Of a stretch of 64,000 bases of DNA, positions 11,946 through 23,600 are shown one piece after another; the first letter of the stretch is position 1; every line of letters starts with the position of its first letter. Where the stretch lies: positions 868,001 through 932,000 of the forward strand of contig SADC01001291.1 of assembly GCA_004194705.1 (NCBI GenBank), read 5' to 3'. The position numbers were made by a program, and so were the translations under genes. Origin of the DNA: Ditylenchus dipsaci. Lineage: Eukaryota > Nematoda > Chromadorea > Rhabditida > Anguinidae. The notes beneath the pieces were generated by a model. That model saw only the letters and a list, made by a program, of their open reading frames with translations. It was not told the origin of the DNA and made no database searches.

Positions 11946-14539
11946 GTCAAAAAAGCCGTACTTTGCAAAAAATAAGAACACAGTTTCAAAGTAGTTGAAG
12001 TGATGTTTCCTGTGGCTTATAGTGTGTCCGAAAGTTTGAGGGAAATTTTTATGCAGTCCAATCTCGATCTAAAAGACATTTTTATATGTGTTCGGTTTTG
12101 CTTTTTACAGATTTCCATGTTATTGTGGAACACCCTGTAGGAACAAACTGGTTTGCAAAAGTCTCACAAAATCGATCTCTTCTAGGAATTACCTATTTTA
12201 TTCATTAGCTTAATCTAAATTTGTGTAAGAATTAGTCAAACTTTTCCCATATGGATGAGGCAGAAATCAAAATAGCTGCTTAAGTTCATTCATTTTTAAT
12301 TATTTTTGGCAGGTTATTTACAATTTTTCGATGACTAAAATTTGCAGAGTTTGCAGAGCAGTTGCATCGAATGTAAAAAACATTGGATATGAATAATTTT
12401 GTAGCAAAAATACAACAGCAACAAAAAACTGCTGAATATTTTGTTAGTATTTTGGTTAATCAAGTCTAAAAATTTGCAAGAATTAAGATTTTGATGATTT
12501 TTTGTAAATAGCGTCAGTTTTGCCGAAATTACACGCGCTTAATTCAGAATCCTTGCAACTTTTCAGACTATACCAACTAAAGACAACAAGGGAAAGAATA
12601 CAAAATCTAGGCCGAAAAAGTGTCAGACTTTAGGAGGGAAATAATTTTTAGGGGGTCCCAATTTTTTGCCTATGCTTACATTAAACTTTTTCAGCCAAAA
12701 ATTTTAATACTTTTTTGACCTAACACTGTCTACTAATTCCTGGAAAAATTTGTGATTGTTGAAGTATTTAACAAGATATTTGGCTGGAGAAAAAAGAGCA
12801 CAAATCCTATGAAAAAGGGTCGAAAACTCTAGGGACCAGTGCAATTGTGTAAATCGGCACAATTTTTTCTACGAAACTAAGCAAAAAATATTTTATTTTT
12901 GCACACTTATACAACAGCTAAACCGCATAAAAGGCCAAATCAAACAAAAATAATATTTTTAGGTAAGTCAAAAAGCCACGACAGCATCTAGTCTTACTAA
13001 TCGATATCAAGACACCATACAACTGTATTCACGTGAAGCTACAACTTTGTCTGACTGTCTAAATATGCAGCTTCTTTAAACAGACAAGTGGTTGAGGCCT
13101 ATAGCAGTTAAAGACACAGACCCTGCCCCTACTTCACAAACCTGGGCATAGGCGTATGTAAGCATAAGGTGGGCGATACCTAAGAAATCCAGTCTTAAAT
13201 AATGCCACATGGCAATTCCAAGGAGACTGGTTGGGTGTCCTCCCCGAAAAAAGTAAATGAGAAAGAAAGTCAGAGAAAAATGGCTTCGGTAGCTCCGTGG
13301 ATAAGTAGCGAAAGCCGGTAAAAAAAATGGCCTTGATGTGATTACCAATCGAGTATATAAGTCCATTACTTTTGCTCAATTAAGGCGTTGACTTGTTTGG
13401 CCATATTATGTTTTCGAATTGTTTTATTTTCATCGCTAAGGCTCCCTTTTTGCTAGATCCAGCAAGAAAATGTGATATATCGCCGAAACAGGGACTTTAA
13501 GTACCTTGAAATGACGGTCCATCTTTAAGGAAAACAAAAGCTTTTGAAAAAATTTGAGATTTTCAGTTTATAAATTGGTAAGAAATCGTGCTAAGTAGAG
13601 ACCGCATCGGCGCTGTCGGGGAGATCCCGCCAGCGCCGATTCCGAGCCAAAATGCCATCCCGAAATCCCGGCCGATCATTTTTCAAAATTCCGATCCCGA
13701 AATCTGTCGAATCCCGAATGCCAAATTTGTCAGAAGAATTTTTTAACCAGCTCTTTTTTGCAAAATTGATTTTAATTCGTGTCAAGCACGGAATTTTTTA
13801 ATTCGTAAAAACATGATGTTTGCTGCTAGAAATACATTTGGATACCCAATTACAAGAAACTTTCTCCTGGGCTTAGATATCACCTCTTGGGTATAATCGA
13901 CTGAAGTGCTGGTTGTGTTTCTGGGTACCTATTTTTTGATATTACGCCAGTAACGTAGCTTTGATGGGTGAATCAGACCGTTTTCAGGATATTTTTTGGT
14001 GATATATTTTGTTTCAATTCCAAATTTTCATCAAAAACAATGTTTTTAAAGCATAAGAGATGATACCCGGTTAGAGTGTGACTTATGTGACCCTTTATCT
14101 AGGGCTACCGTATTTCCTCTATTGCGCCCACGCTCTAATAAGCTGCCACCCCTGACTTTAAGGACCTATATCTCAGCACAGAGCAAATATTTTGCCAATC
14201 TGTTTTTTGCTTTTTAACTCCCACAAGCTCTACCGATTGCGCGATTTAGATTTTGGTATAGCACTCAAAATTTTCGAGATCGATTCCAAATTTTTCAGAT
14301 TTTCGTGGGTTTGAAAAATAGACGCCCATGGGCTCTTATTAGAGAAAATACGGTATTTGAAGTCAAAAAAGGCTAAAATGCTATTTTTATGGACAAGGCT
14401 TTGCCATTAATTGAATGTTCAATGATGTATATGCCAATAAAATATTTCGCAAGGTGTATTTGTAGTCATAGAGTAATTTATGTGTTTAACTTTTTTTTAA
14501 ACCGATACATGTTTTATCCATCTAAAGTCACTTTCGAGT
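11946..14539. other. gene-free stretch with fragments of repeats
   Basis: No coding exon is supported. At 13281-13320 a sequence resembling a tRNA 5' half (GGCTTCGGTAGCTCCGTGGA, box A-like) runs into unrelated DNA. At 13590-13720 a cluster of ATCCCG/CGGGAT words suggests the end of an iteron-bearing transposon. The remaining DNA is AT-rich and unremarkable. Confidence 0.4.
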
Positions 14540-14640
14540 GATTTGTGCTTAAGGTATATGGGTTTGCGCATCTCAACCCCAAGCCAACAAGCCTCTGCGC
14601 CCCCGAAGGGGGGGGGGGGGCAGGCGGCCTGATGTGTTAG
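14520..14640. repeat. arm of a dispersed foldback element
   Basis: CACTTTCGAGTGATTTGTG, then CTTAAGGTATATGGG, GCGCATCTCAACCCCAAGCC and a GCGCCCCCGAAGGGGGG hairpin match the arm seen in the full copies at 42010-42735 and 60295-60960. Only one arm and part of the central hairpin are present here. Confidence 0.6.
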
Positions 14641-14759
14641 GTCGAGCACTCACTCAGGCCTTAAAACATACAAAAAAGTTCTCAAACCTTTTTTGCGATG
14701 AGTTGCCATACCAAACTCTGGCCGGTAACCTTTTGGTCAGTCCCAACTAATAAAATAAC

Positions 14760-14986
14760 TAGGGTTGTCGAGTTTCGAGTCTTTTCGAGGCCTCGAGAGG
14801 ACTCGAAATTTTTTACGGCTGTTTTTTGTCGGAAAAATGCAAATCTGATATTTATGACCTATACCTAGAATTAAAAAGTAGATATGGGTCATCAATATCA
14901 GATTTGCATTTTTCCGACAAAAAACAGCCTTAAAAAATTTCGAGTCCTCTCGAGGCCTCGAAAAGACTCGAAACTCGACAACCCTA
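14760..14986. mobile_element. hAT-type palindromic MITE with 8-bp TSD
   Basis: A near-perfect 227-bp hairpin whose termini are TAGGGTTGTCGA and TCGACAACCCTA, flanked on both sides by AAAATAAC (14752-14759 and 14987-14994). The 8-bp duplication is typical of hAT transposons. The same termini occur on the larger element at 16890-17805. Confidence 0.85.
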
Positions 14987-14994
14987 AAAATAAC

Positions 14995-16889
14995 CCTAGC
15001 TATAAGGTCAGTTACTAATTTTAGCTGTTCTTTTTTGTTTTTGCGTATGAAAAAGGGAAAAATGGTGGAAAAAATCAACATTTCCGTATAAAAGGGGTGG
15101 GGTAACCTTATATCAGGGTGACCTTATATCGAGGTTCGACTGTAATTCAAAATATATGCTCAAAAGTGGTCACACACTGCTTAACATAACAAAATTACAG
15201 GTCGAGTAAAAACAAAAGAATTTTTCGCCACATTTGGCTATTGAGAACAGGGAAAAAAAGCTTTTTGTAAAAAATGCTCATGCCATAGATCTTAGGAATG
15301 CAGGAAACAGACTGAAAAAAGTGTATAATGCAAATAGCATATCAATTACAACAGCACGCGACACTTACAGCAACACAACTATATATTCCCAGTGGCACAT
15401 AGTCTTGTGACAAGAACAACAATTTACGGCAAAATGGAATAAAAAAGTTTTGGAATAGAAAGAAAAAGTAAATTATAGTTTGAGTACAATTAGTTTTCCT
15501 CTAACTTTCGAACTACTTCATAAAAATTAAAAATATAGCAAAAGTACGCTAAAACAGCGCAGACAGTGTACAGAATATTTGTTTTTTAGATGGAGAAATC
15601 TATTCTTGAGCCATAAAGACGTGTTCACAATGAGGTAGCAAATAGAACCATTTGACCATGGATTGCATGGTGCTCTTCGGCAGCATCCTCAATCATACAG
15701 TTTAAAATGGACGAGAAGTAAATGTGCCTAGTTTTTGGCTGAAAAGTGCCTTCTTTTTTCTTTAAGTCACATCAGCAAGTAAATGATAGATTTTTTTAAA
15801 CTGATAGTACTGTCAGGTATCCCCGCTCTTCTAGTGGCTGACAGCGCATCATTTGTTGCTACATGTGTGCAAAAACTAGCAGAAACGCCTCGAAATATGA
15901 AGCAGCTCGGAAAAATGATTTGATTCAAACTTTTACCTTTTCGTGCTAAATTTTGATAACATGTTGCAAAAAATAATACGCTGTTAGATACTAGATGAGC
16001 AGGACTACATGATGGTTTTATCACTTTAAAAAATTGTTGATACACTTGTGTTGTGACTAAAAGAAGAAAAAAGAAGGCCTTTTTCATCCAGAAGAAGGCA
16101 GATATAATATTCATCCGTTTAAAATTGTGTTCTTAACATTCTGTTTTTGACCCATTTTTGCAGACCATTTTCGGGAAAGGTACCACTTGATTTGTAGGCA
16201 GTGAGATGATCTACGATTTTTTGTTTTTTCAGGGGTTACTTTTGTCAGAGTGGTTTGCAAAAGTTTTTTCAAAAGCACAAAGCCAAGAACATGATGTTGA
16301 ATATAAGGAGTTTAATTGATCATATTGCCAGCTCATTGTAAATAGGGCTTTTTCACTGGGTTCACAGACATCCTTATTTATATTGGGATTTCAACTCTTG
16401 TTTAAAATTTCAAGTCAGAATCTTATTTTTAGCAGTAAAGGAACAATAGACATTGGATAAAATAGTATATTTTTGGTAAAATATCTTGAAATGTCTTTTT
16501 TGAGCAAATATGAAAAAAATAATCTGGGAACTCTGCTTTAACCTATGACTGATATTCGACTTTTAAGCTAAATGACGAAGATCACTGGCAATCTAGATAT
16601 GCGCTAGAATACTTATTTGGTCTCTTTTACTTCATTTTATGCCAAGAACTAGAAGGAAAAAATTCAAAATATTGTATACTAGTGATTGCTATGAATTCTA
16701 AAGTTAGATACCAGATCAGAGCTCTGAACTCAAAATTTCAAATATAAGTACAATTACTCAAATAAGTAAATTTAGGGTATTTTCACAAAAATATGCTATT
16801 TTATCCACTGCTTATTGCTCTTTTTGTACTAAAAAATAAGACTTTGAAGAGAAATTTTTGAAAAATAATAAGATTTGGAGACTTAAAAT
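14995..16889. other. gene-free AT-rich stretch
   Basis: No exon or RNA gene is supported. Near 15110 the words TATATCGAGGTTCGACTGTA look like one end of a pogo/Tigger-like MITE. Nothing else stands out. Confidence 0.4.
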
Positions 16890-17805
16890 TAGGGTTGTCG
16901 AGCGCTCGAAATTTTCGAGTCGAGCGCTCGATTCGATATTCGAAATTCGAAATTTTCGAGTCGAGCGCTCGATTCGATATTCGAAATTCGAAATTTTCGA
17001 GTCGAGCGCTCGATTCGATATTCGAAATTCGAAATTTTCGAGTCGAGCGCTCGACTCGAAAATTTCGAAATTCGAAATTTTCGAGCGCTCGATTCGAAAT
17101 TCGAAAATTTTCGAGCGCTCGATTCGAAATCGAAAATTTTCAGCGGCTTCGCCGCCTCATTAATGGATTTTTTAGAAATAAATTGATCGAAACCATGGTT
17201 AATCGACCACACACGACCGTTTTACCACACCAAACGAATAAGCGGCCGAAAAAACTACCATTCTTTGTTCATAGTTGGGCTTGATCAAACGGCGCAGATC
17301 GGAGACTCTGAGATCGCAAAAAGCACCGCTCTGGCTTTTTTCGCCTCAGAAAGTCCCAATTTTTTGTTCGCTAAGTTTTCCTTGGGCCTTGCCGATTTCA
17401 GATGACCCGAAAGATGAGTTGTTGATCTACTCTTTGGCAGTCTAAGCTCTTCCCCACAAGTGAAAATAGTCTTTCCACCGACTTTCTTAAACGATTTCCA
17501 AACTTCGCTTGGCATTTTTCTAAAACAAGAAAAATTCACCATTACATTCTTTTTTGTGTGCTGCAAGTTCCGAACTATAACTCGAAAATAAGCGCTCAAA
17601 ATTCGAAAGCATAATTCGAATTTTTTTTCGAGCGCTCGAAATTCGAAAGCATAATTCGAAATTTTTTTCGAGCGCTCGAAATTCGAAAGCCTAATTCGAA
17701 TTTTTTTTTCGAGCGCTCGAAATTCGAAATTTCCGCTCGAAATTCGAAAATTTTCGAACTTTCGAGCGAAATGTTCGAAATCGAGCGCTCGATTCGACAA
17801 CCCTA
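16890..17805. mobile_element. non-autonomous hAT element with TCGA-rich subterminal repeats
   Basis: The termini TAGGGTTGTCGA and TCGACAACCCTA are flanked by the 8-bp duplication CTTAAAAT (16882-16889 and 17806-17813). Left subterminal DNA is a tandem of about 54 bp built from ATTCGAAATTCGAAATTTTC and GAGCGCTCGA; the right side has related units. On the minus strand near 17515-17380 a frame reads VWKSFKKVGGKTIFT, then CGEELRLPKSRSTTHLSGHL, resembling the BED zinc finger of hAT transposases but degenerate. The rest of the transposase is missing. Confidence 0.85.
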
Positions 17806-17829
17806 CTTAAAATAATTACAAATCTTATA

Positions 17830-17997
17830 CAGTCGACCTTCGATAGTGCGTACCCCGATAAGACGTACTCTCGATAGTGCGTACTCCTTGAAAGCGTTTT
17901 GTTTGGTTGTATTTACCTTAAATAAGGCAATTGGTGCCCCGATAGTACGTACCCTAGTGCCGGTCTCCAGGGGGTACGTACTATCGAAGGTCGACTG
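17830..17997. mobile_element. pogo/Tigger-like MITE, TA-flanked
   Basis: The termini CAGTCGACCTTCGATAGT and its complement are flanked by TA on both sides. Internal repeats of GATAGTGCGTAC follow the termini. Two more elements with similar CAGTC-type ends lie at 54444-54774 and 56489-56642. Confidence 0.75.
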
Positions 17998-18014
17998 TAA
18001 TAAGTACATTTAAG

Positions 18015-18130
18015 AGCCATGGTTGAGATGCGCACACCCACATACCTTTGACACAAATCACTCGAAAGTGACTCTGAATGCATGAAAAATGTATGCATAC
18101 CAGAGTTTATTCATGTAGCAGGTCCCAGTT
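18015..18130. repeat. arm of a dispersed foldback element
   Basis: GTTGAGATGCGCACACCCAC followed by ATACCTTTGACACAAATCAC, TCGAAAGTGACTCTG, ATGTATGCATACCAGAGTTT and GGTCCCAGT match one arm of the 42010-42735 family, in the orientation of its right half. Confidence 0.6.
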
Positions 18131-18135
18131 AACAT

Positions 18136-18999
18136 AATTTTTGTGTATTTATGTATCCCTTGGGATTGGTTTGCCCGGTTATTGTGAGGTGAAGTGACCA
18201 GTATTTTGGGTGCTCGTCTGCAGATAAGAAAGGTTCAGAACACAAGAGAACCAAACAAAAACCAAGTTTCGGACATTATATACCATATAAAATTTGAGAT
18301 CAAGGAAACTTTACAAAAACAAGAAACCGAAATTTCACTTTTACAAAAACTTATGGTCGTTTTTAAATTATCAGAAATTCTTGGAATGCCTTGTAAAAAA
18401 TATTGACTAAAAAAATTATTCAATGCTGTGGATAGTTCAAAGAGCACTGGGCACAAAAGTCAGACATTTATTTTATAAACTTCAACAAGTCGGAAAGCCC
18501 AAACAAAAAGCAGTTTCTAAGCTTTTTTCTGCTAGCTTTTAGAAGAAAAGTAGAAAGAGGTCTGGACAACCTTGTGATGGTGAAAATAAGCAAAAGAGCT
18601 GATCAAATATGCACTTTGTACGCGAAAAAAAGCTGCTAAACTTCCTTGTGGTTTTCTCAGAAAAAGTTGCACGGCAAAAACTTAATTAATTATTTAGGAC
18701 GCATTTTTAATTTCTCCAATACCAGTAAAAATTGAGTTTGTTCAAAAAAAAGTCTAGGATCCTGAGGATAAAACTTTTGAAAATGCCAAACAAAAGTCCG
18801 AAAAATTTCTAATTTTTGCAATTTCTAGAAAACATTAGTACCGTCAAATAAAATTAAAAATGTGAAAATAATTAGTTTAAAAATACAAAGGCCCAGCCAA
18901 GGTTCGAACTTGAGACATTTTCCCATGATTTTAATTCCAGCATGAAAAATAATTATTAAACTAAGTTTTTTACAAATTCCAAGCTCAAAATTTTGATTC
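18136..18999. other. gene-free stretch with a tRNA 3'-half fragment
   Basis: No exon is supported. At about 18893-18922 the minus strand reads CAAGTTCGAACCTTGGCTGG, a T-arm plus acceptor-strand pattern without a matching 5' half nearby. Near 18265-18285 is an inverted copy of a block also present near 6620. Confidence 0.4.
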
Positions 19000-19450
19000 A
19001 AAGTATTAAGTTAAAAATGCAAAAAATAAATAAAGTCGTCCTAACAGCAAATAAGCAGCCGCAGTGCAACCCAATGCTAACTATATTTTCTATCTATTGC
19101 TCTCCCTCTGCCTTTCAATCGAACAAAAAAATCAGCGAGGCGTCTGCTACCTCTCTCCTTCCCCATCCACCAATATAGCATAGTGAGAGAGAAAAAGCAC
19201 TTTCTCCACAGCCAGCTTGCCAACACAGGCAGGCTCCTCTGCATTCAATCAATACACGCAAGCAGCCAGCTGCCTTTAGAGAGGGAACAGTGCTGCTGGT
19301 CTAGACAACTCTTTGGCTGTCTGCTATAAAGGCTGCTGCTGCGTACATTCTAATGGCGTCTATTCATTTGCCATTCAATTGCCAGCTGGGGGAGGGAACA
19401 AAGAAAAAGCTAAAAGAAAGACAAGTTTCTCCTTGGCAACAAAAACAAAC
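19000..19450. promoter_or_regulatory. G+C-richer, possibly regulatory patch between SMAD4 and ARMC5
   Basis: The patch has CT-rich and GCTGCTGCT words, CAGCCAGC repeats and a purine-rich run. It lies between the 5' side of SMAD4 and the 3' end of ARMC5. No open frame with family features was found. The call is compositional only. Confidence 0.25.
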
Positions 19451-19849
19451 TTAGAAAAATTGGACGAATAAGATTAAACTCTGGGAATGTAAAGCAATAA
19501 AAATGCTGGGCAATCAAAGTCAATCAGACTAAAGTCATCTAGAACTTTGTAATACCTAAATAATTGCTCTCTGAAGGTGAGAATTACATCACAGGTGTGC
19601 TTAAACTGTTGAAAACAACTCTCTGAAGGTCTTTTGACATCACATCAAATCCATTTTTAACATGGGAAGCCGGACGGTGAAACTTGCCTATGCTGGTGCA
19701 GAATGGAGAATCCTATTTATTTTTTCATTTTGATTTTTCAGACACAAAAAGGTGGTCAAAAAGCGATTTTTGAAAAGTGTCATTTTCGAACATCTGCTCA
19801 ACATTCAAACGGACGTATTGTTTCGATTTTTGACTATAATATCGCGTAG

Positions 19850-20190
19850 AGGCGTTTGGCCCCTTTTTCCCATTTGGGAAAAAAGGGGCCAAACGCCTTA
19901 ATATGGGTATTTGGCTGAATGTGATGGCCAAAGTCCAGCATATTCCACATTGCAAGGGTCAGGGGTTAACACATGTATGTACCCCTATCCCTTGCAATGT
20001 GGAGTGTGCTGGTCTTTGGCCGCGAAGCGGCCAAATACCCTTAATATGTCTAAATAAGTATCTCCATATATACCCTTAGAGATATTTTACTCTTTTGAGT
20101 TTTTCGGGAAAAAAGGGGCCAAACGCCTTATTAAGGCGTTTGGCCCCTTTTTTCCCAAATGGGAAAAGGGGCCAAAAGGCTACGCACCTA
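19850..20190. repeat. nested inverted repeats of a GGGGCCAAACGCC word
   Basis: GGCGTTTGGCCCC and its complement GGGGCCAAACGCC occur in alternating orientation near 19853, 19885, 20115, 20138 and 20165, several around a CCCATTTGGGAAAA palindrome. Between them is a second hairpin (CCACATTGCAAGGG / CCCTTGCAATGTGG, 19945-20005). It is probably a foldback element with several internal duplications. Confidence 0.7.
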
Positions 20191-20671
20191 TAATATAGCT
20201 CACTTAAAGGGCTTTCCAATCGCATATTGCACGTCTGTAATTTCTTTGAAATCTCATGTAAAAAACAGTACGAAGTACAATTTTTTCTGAAAATCGAACT
20301 TTTTACAAATTTTGGCTCGAACACCTACTTCAGAAGAAATATCGAAAATAAAAATTTTACATTACATTTATATCTGATGAATTTTTTAACGCCCTACTGC
20401 ATAATGTTTTTTTCGTTTTTTTTGAAATCACATCAAGTCCATCTTTAACATGGAAAATTTATTTTGTAAAATTTAAGAAAATTAATTTCTGATTAATGAA
20501 AAAATCACTGGTTTTTTTGGTGGTTTCAGTGTCAAATTGTTTTGGCTTAATTTTTTAAAATTGGTATTGGTTAGCTGTGGTACCAATTCAAAGTTGCAAT
20601 TCTTAATTGCCAATGTGTATAGAAAATATGAGTATATCACCAATATCAAATCTGTTTATCTTAATTTTTTT

Positions 20672-23600
20672 CTACAAATAATCCCACAATCTCACTAAAC
20701 TATTTTGAGGTTGTCGATTCTCGGAAGCAGTGGTGGTGAACTGGAGAATAAAGTTTTGCAGCAGGTCCACTAAAGCTGCAATAGCACTTTCGTGGCCAAC
20801 AAATTGGTTAAGAGTGGCGTTGATCTGTTGGGTGTTGGTGTAGCGTAGAAGAGTATAAGAACACAGATTGTTGAGCCTGTCTCCCAGAGACTGGATGGAC
20901 AGCACAGGCACGAGGAAGTGTCTTAGGGAGTCTCCATCCAAGCACTTCTCTGCCAGTCCATTGACTTGCAACAGTTCTTCCAGGAGCTGGCTGCACAAAT
21001 ACTTGTCTGCTAGCTAAATAATAAAATTAAAATATTAGTTTGGCACCTAAGTTCCGCAAATTCAGCTAAAACCACCTAGCACTTTGTAAATTTTTTTTCT
21101 TACAATGACCTAATTTTTAGTATTTTTTCATGTTTTTGAGCTTATTCGCTGAAAATTCAAGTTGGTCCCCATTGTGGATTTAGCTAAATTTGCTTCAAAA
21201 AAGTCAATTTACGTAAAAAAAAGTATTGTCTGGATAAAAGTAACTCATAACTTACATATAACATAGCACAAACTGTCGAGCCACTAATTTGCTGCACACA
21301 AGCACTATCTCTACAGCCCAGCAAATAGTGCAGGAACTTGTGATAGTCAGTTTCCGAACAGTGGGCTGCTTCCTGCTCGTCCAATGTGAAATTTTGTCTG
21401 TTGAGTGTTTTCTCCGCGAAATCATTTTGGAACATGCCCTACAAAATAGAGACATTTATAGTATTTTTAACTGGCCATGTAGCATATGCACCCGGAAGTA
21501 GGCACTGGCTTCGCACAAATCTTCTTTGGGTACAATGCATTCAGAGTGGCTAGTGTGGAACAGGAGATTGTTGGGGTCTTCAGCTTGCAGACCAGCCAAC
21601 TTGCAAGGATTCCTCTGAGTGGGTACATGGGCAGGAGGGTTGGCCAGCTGCTGGAAGTTGGGTATCAGACCAGCTAACAAACGGTGGGTCAACAAGGAGG
21701 ACAAGCTCATCAAGATGTGGCTGCACACACTTGTCTGCAAATATAGAACTTAATATTTATTAGAGTTTTTAGTGGTGTGCCAACCTGTTGTGCAGTCAAT
21801 ACTTCTTCTCCCTGAGGGTGCTGGAGGGTATAGGCAAGGGTACACAACAGTGTCTCCACCGGCATGAACTGCTGAAGAGTCGGTTCTGGCACTCTGCTGT
21901 CTGATGACTACTAGGCTCGTCATCATGCCATTTACCCTAGTGTTTGAGTCCTCAGATCTCAAGTGTTGTTGCAGTAAATACCTGCGGTTTACAAAATATA
22001 TTAGAATTTGAAATAAGATTTTAGGGTGTAAAAGACAGCGGCCATTCAAAATAAAGTACTTTTTTTTAGTGAAAGAACTGTTTTGCGTCTCAATTCAGCC
22101 TCAAAGTTATTTTATCTAAGCCTTCAGCACAAATTTCCAAAAAGACCACAAAGAATTCAAAATTTGGAAATTTTTTAGGTAGTGCGTTTAATACTGGTAC
22201 TCGTTCAGAGTGTTTTAATAAAAATGATTATACAGGTTGTTTGAAGAAATTCTACCTTTTTGAGGTGGTCATAACTTTTTTATAGGCCTTTTTTCGAAAT
22301 TCTGTTTTTACAGATTGATTTTTGCGCCCACAATATTTTTGGTATATAATATGAAAACACGGTTTCCGTTTGGTCCCCCTGTGGTTTGCCTCCTGCTCTA
22401 CAAGTGGCTTTTGTATGAACAGGACTTGAACCATAGTAGGCCAAGCGAGAATCTTTTTTTTTCAATGATACACCAAAAAAATGTTGTCGGCGAGAAAAAA
22501 CGATCACTAAAAACAGAATTTCGAACAACGATCTACAAAAAGTTAAAAAAAAAGCATTTCAAAAAGGCAGAATTTTTTGAAACACCCTGTACATTAACAC
22601 AATTCGCATGCTTACCAGCCTAGGTTGGAATCCGCATGACCAACAAACTCTTGCAAAATTTCTTGCCCAAATTTTAGTCGAGTTTGGCATCGAGAACAGG
22701 GCTTGCTGAATCTGCAAAACAACTAATTTTCAGGGTAAAAAATTTCGAAAATATTAAGCATTTGTGTGTGCACCTGGCAAGTATACAGTCTCTGCGAATT
22801 AGTTTGAGAATGACCATTTGGTGGAAGTTCATCTCAAGGAGTGTTTGCAAAGTGTTCTTGCTTCTGGCCAGCCGTTTGATGGATCTGGCCAATTGTGCGT
22901 CCAAGTTGGGAGCGTCACTGATCACATCTAGTAGAGTACACAATAACTAAATTTTAAATTTAGCTACATGAAAATGGTAAAATAAAATTGCGCGAGAAAA
23001 TATAGAAACTGACATCTTGTTTGACCAAAAAAGTGTAATTTTCTTCTTGGTGAGTCAGTTTAGTGATGATTTGCAGGCAGTCTTTGGCCACCTGAAAACC
23101 ACTTTATATATTTAAAGTTATTTAAATAGTTTTATTACAATTTGTAATAAATAAGCCCGTCCACTGTTGTTTTGATTTTTTGCAAATTTATCTTAGTACC
23201 CTTGGGATTAGTGGGTTTTTAGCTCTATAAAATAGCTTTTGAAATTGGCAGATACCGCCATATCTGCTAAAAAAATTATGAATGACTGACTTTTGGTCAT
23301 TTACTTTAATTTCACCAGTCAAATGACTGGATTGTTGAATGAGCGGTCATTTTTACAACCCCAGTAGGAGCCTGTCTGATTTTCGGAATTTTCAAAGATA
23401 CTTTCAGAACCACCTATAAGTAAACAAATAATTACGGTTTTCTGTTGATGCGGGCTAAACTCTATTGGTGGAGAGTGCAATGGAAATTCAACTTTAGTAG
23501 GTGCTTCACTGATTGGTTGAATTGCCTTTTCCTGGTTATCATATTTGTGATCTTCGCTATCGCCACCATCATCCGAGTAAGCAGCATTATCTTCTTCATT

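Noticed and set aside
16858..17284. Several overlapping open frames on both strands
   Set aside because: They translate a TTCGAA-rich tandem repeat of a hAT element (repeating SRALDS or KFRISNF), not a gene.
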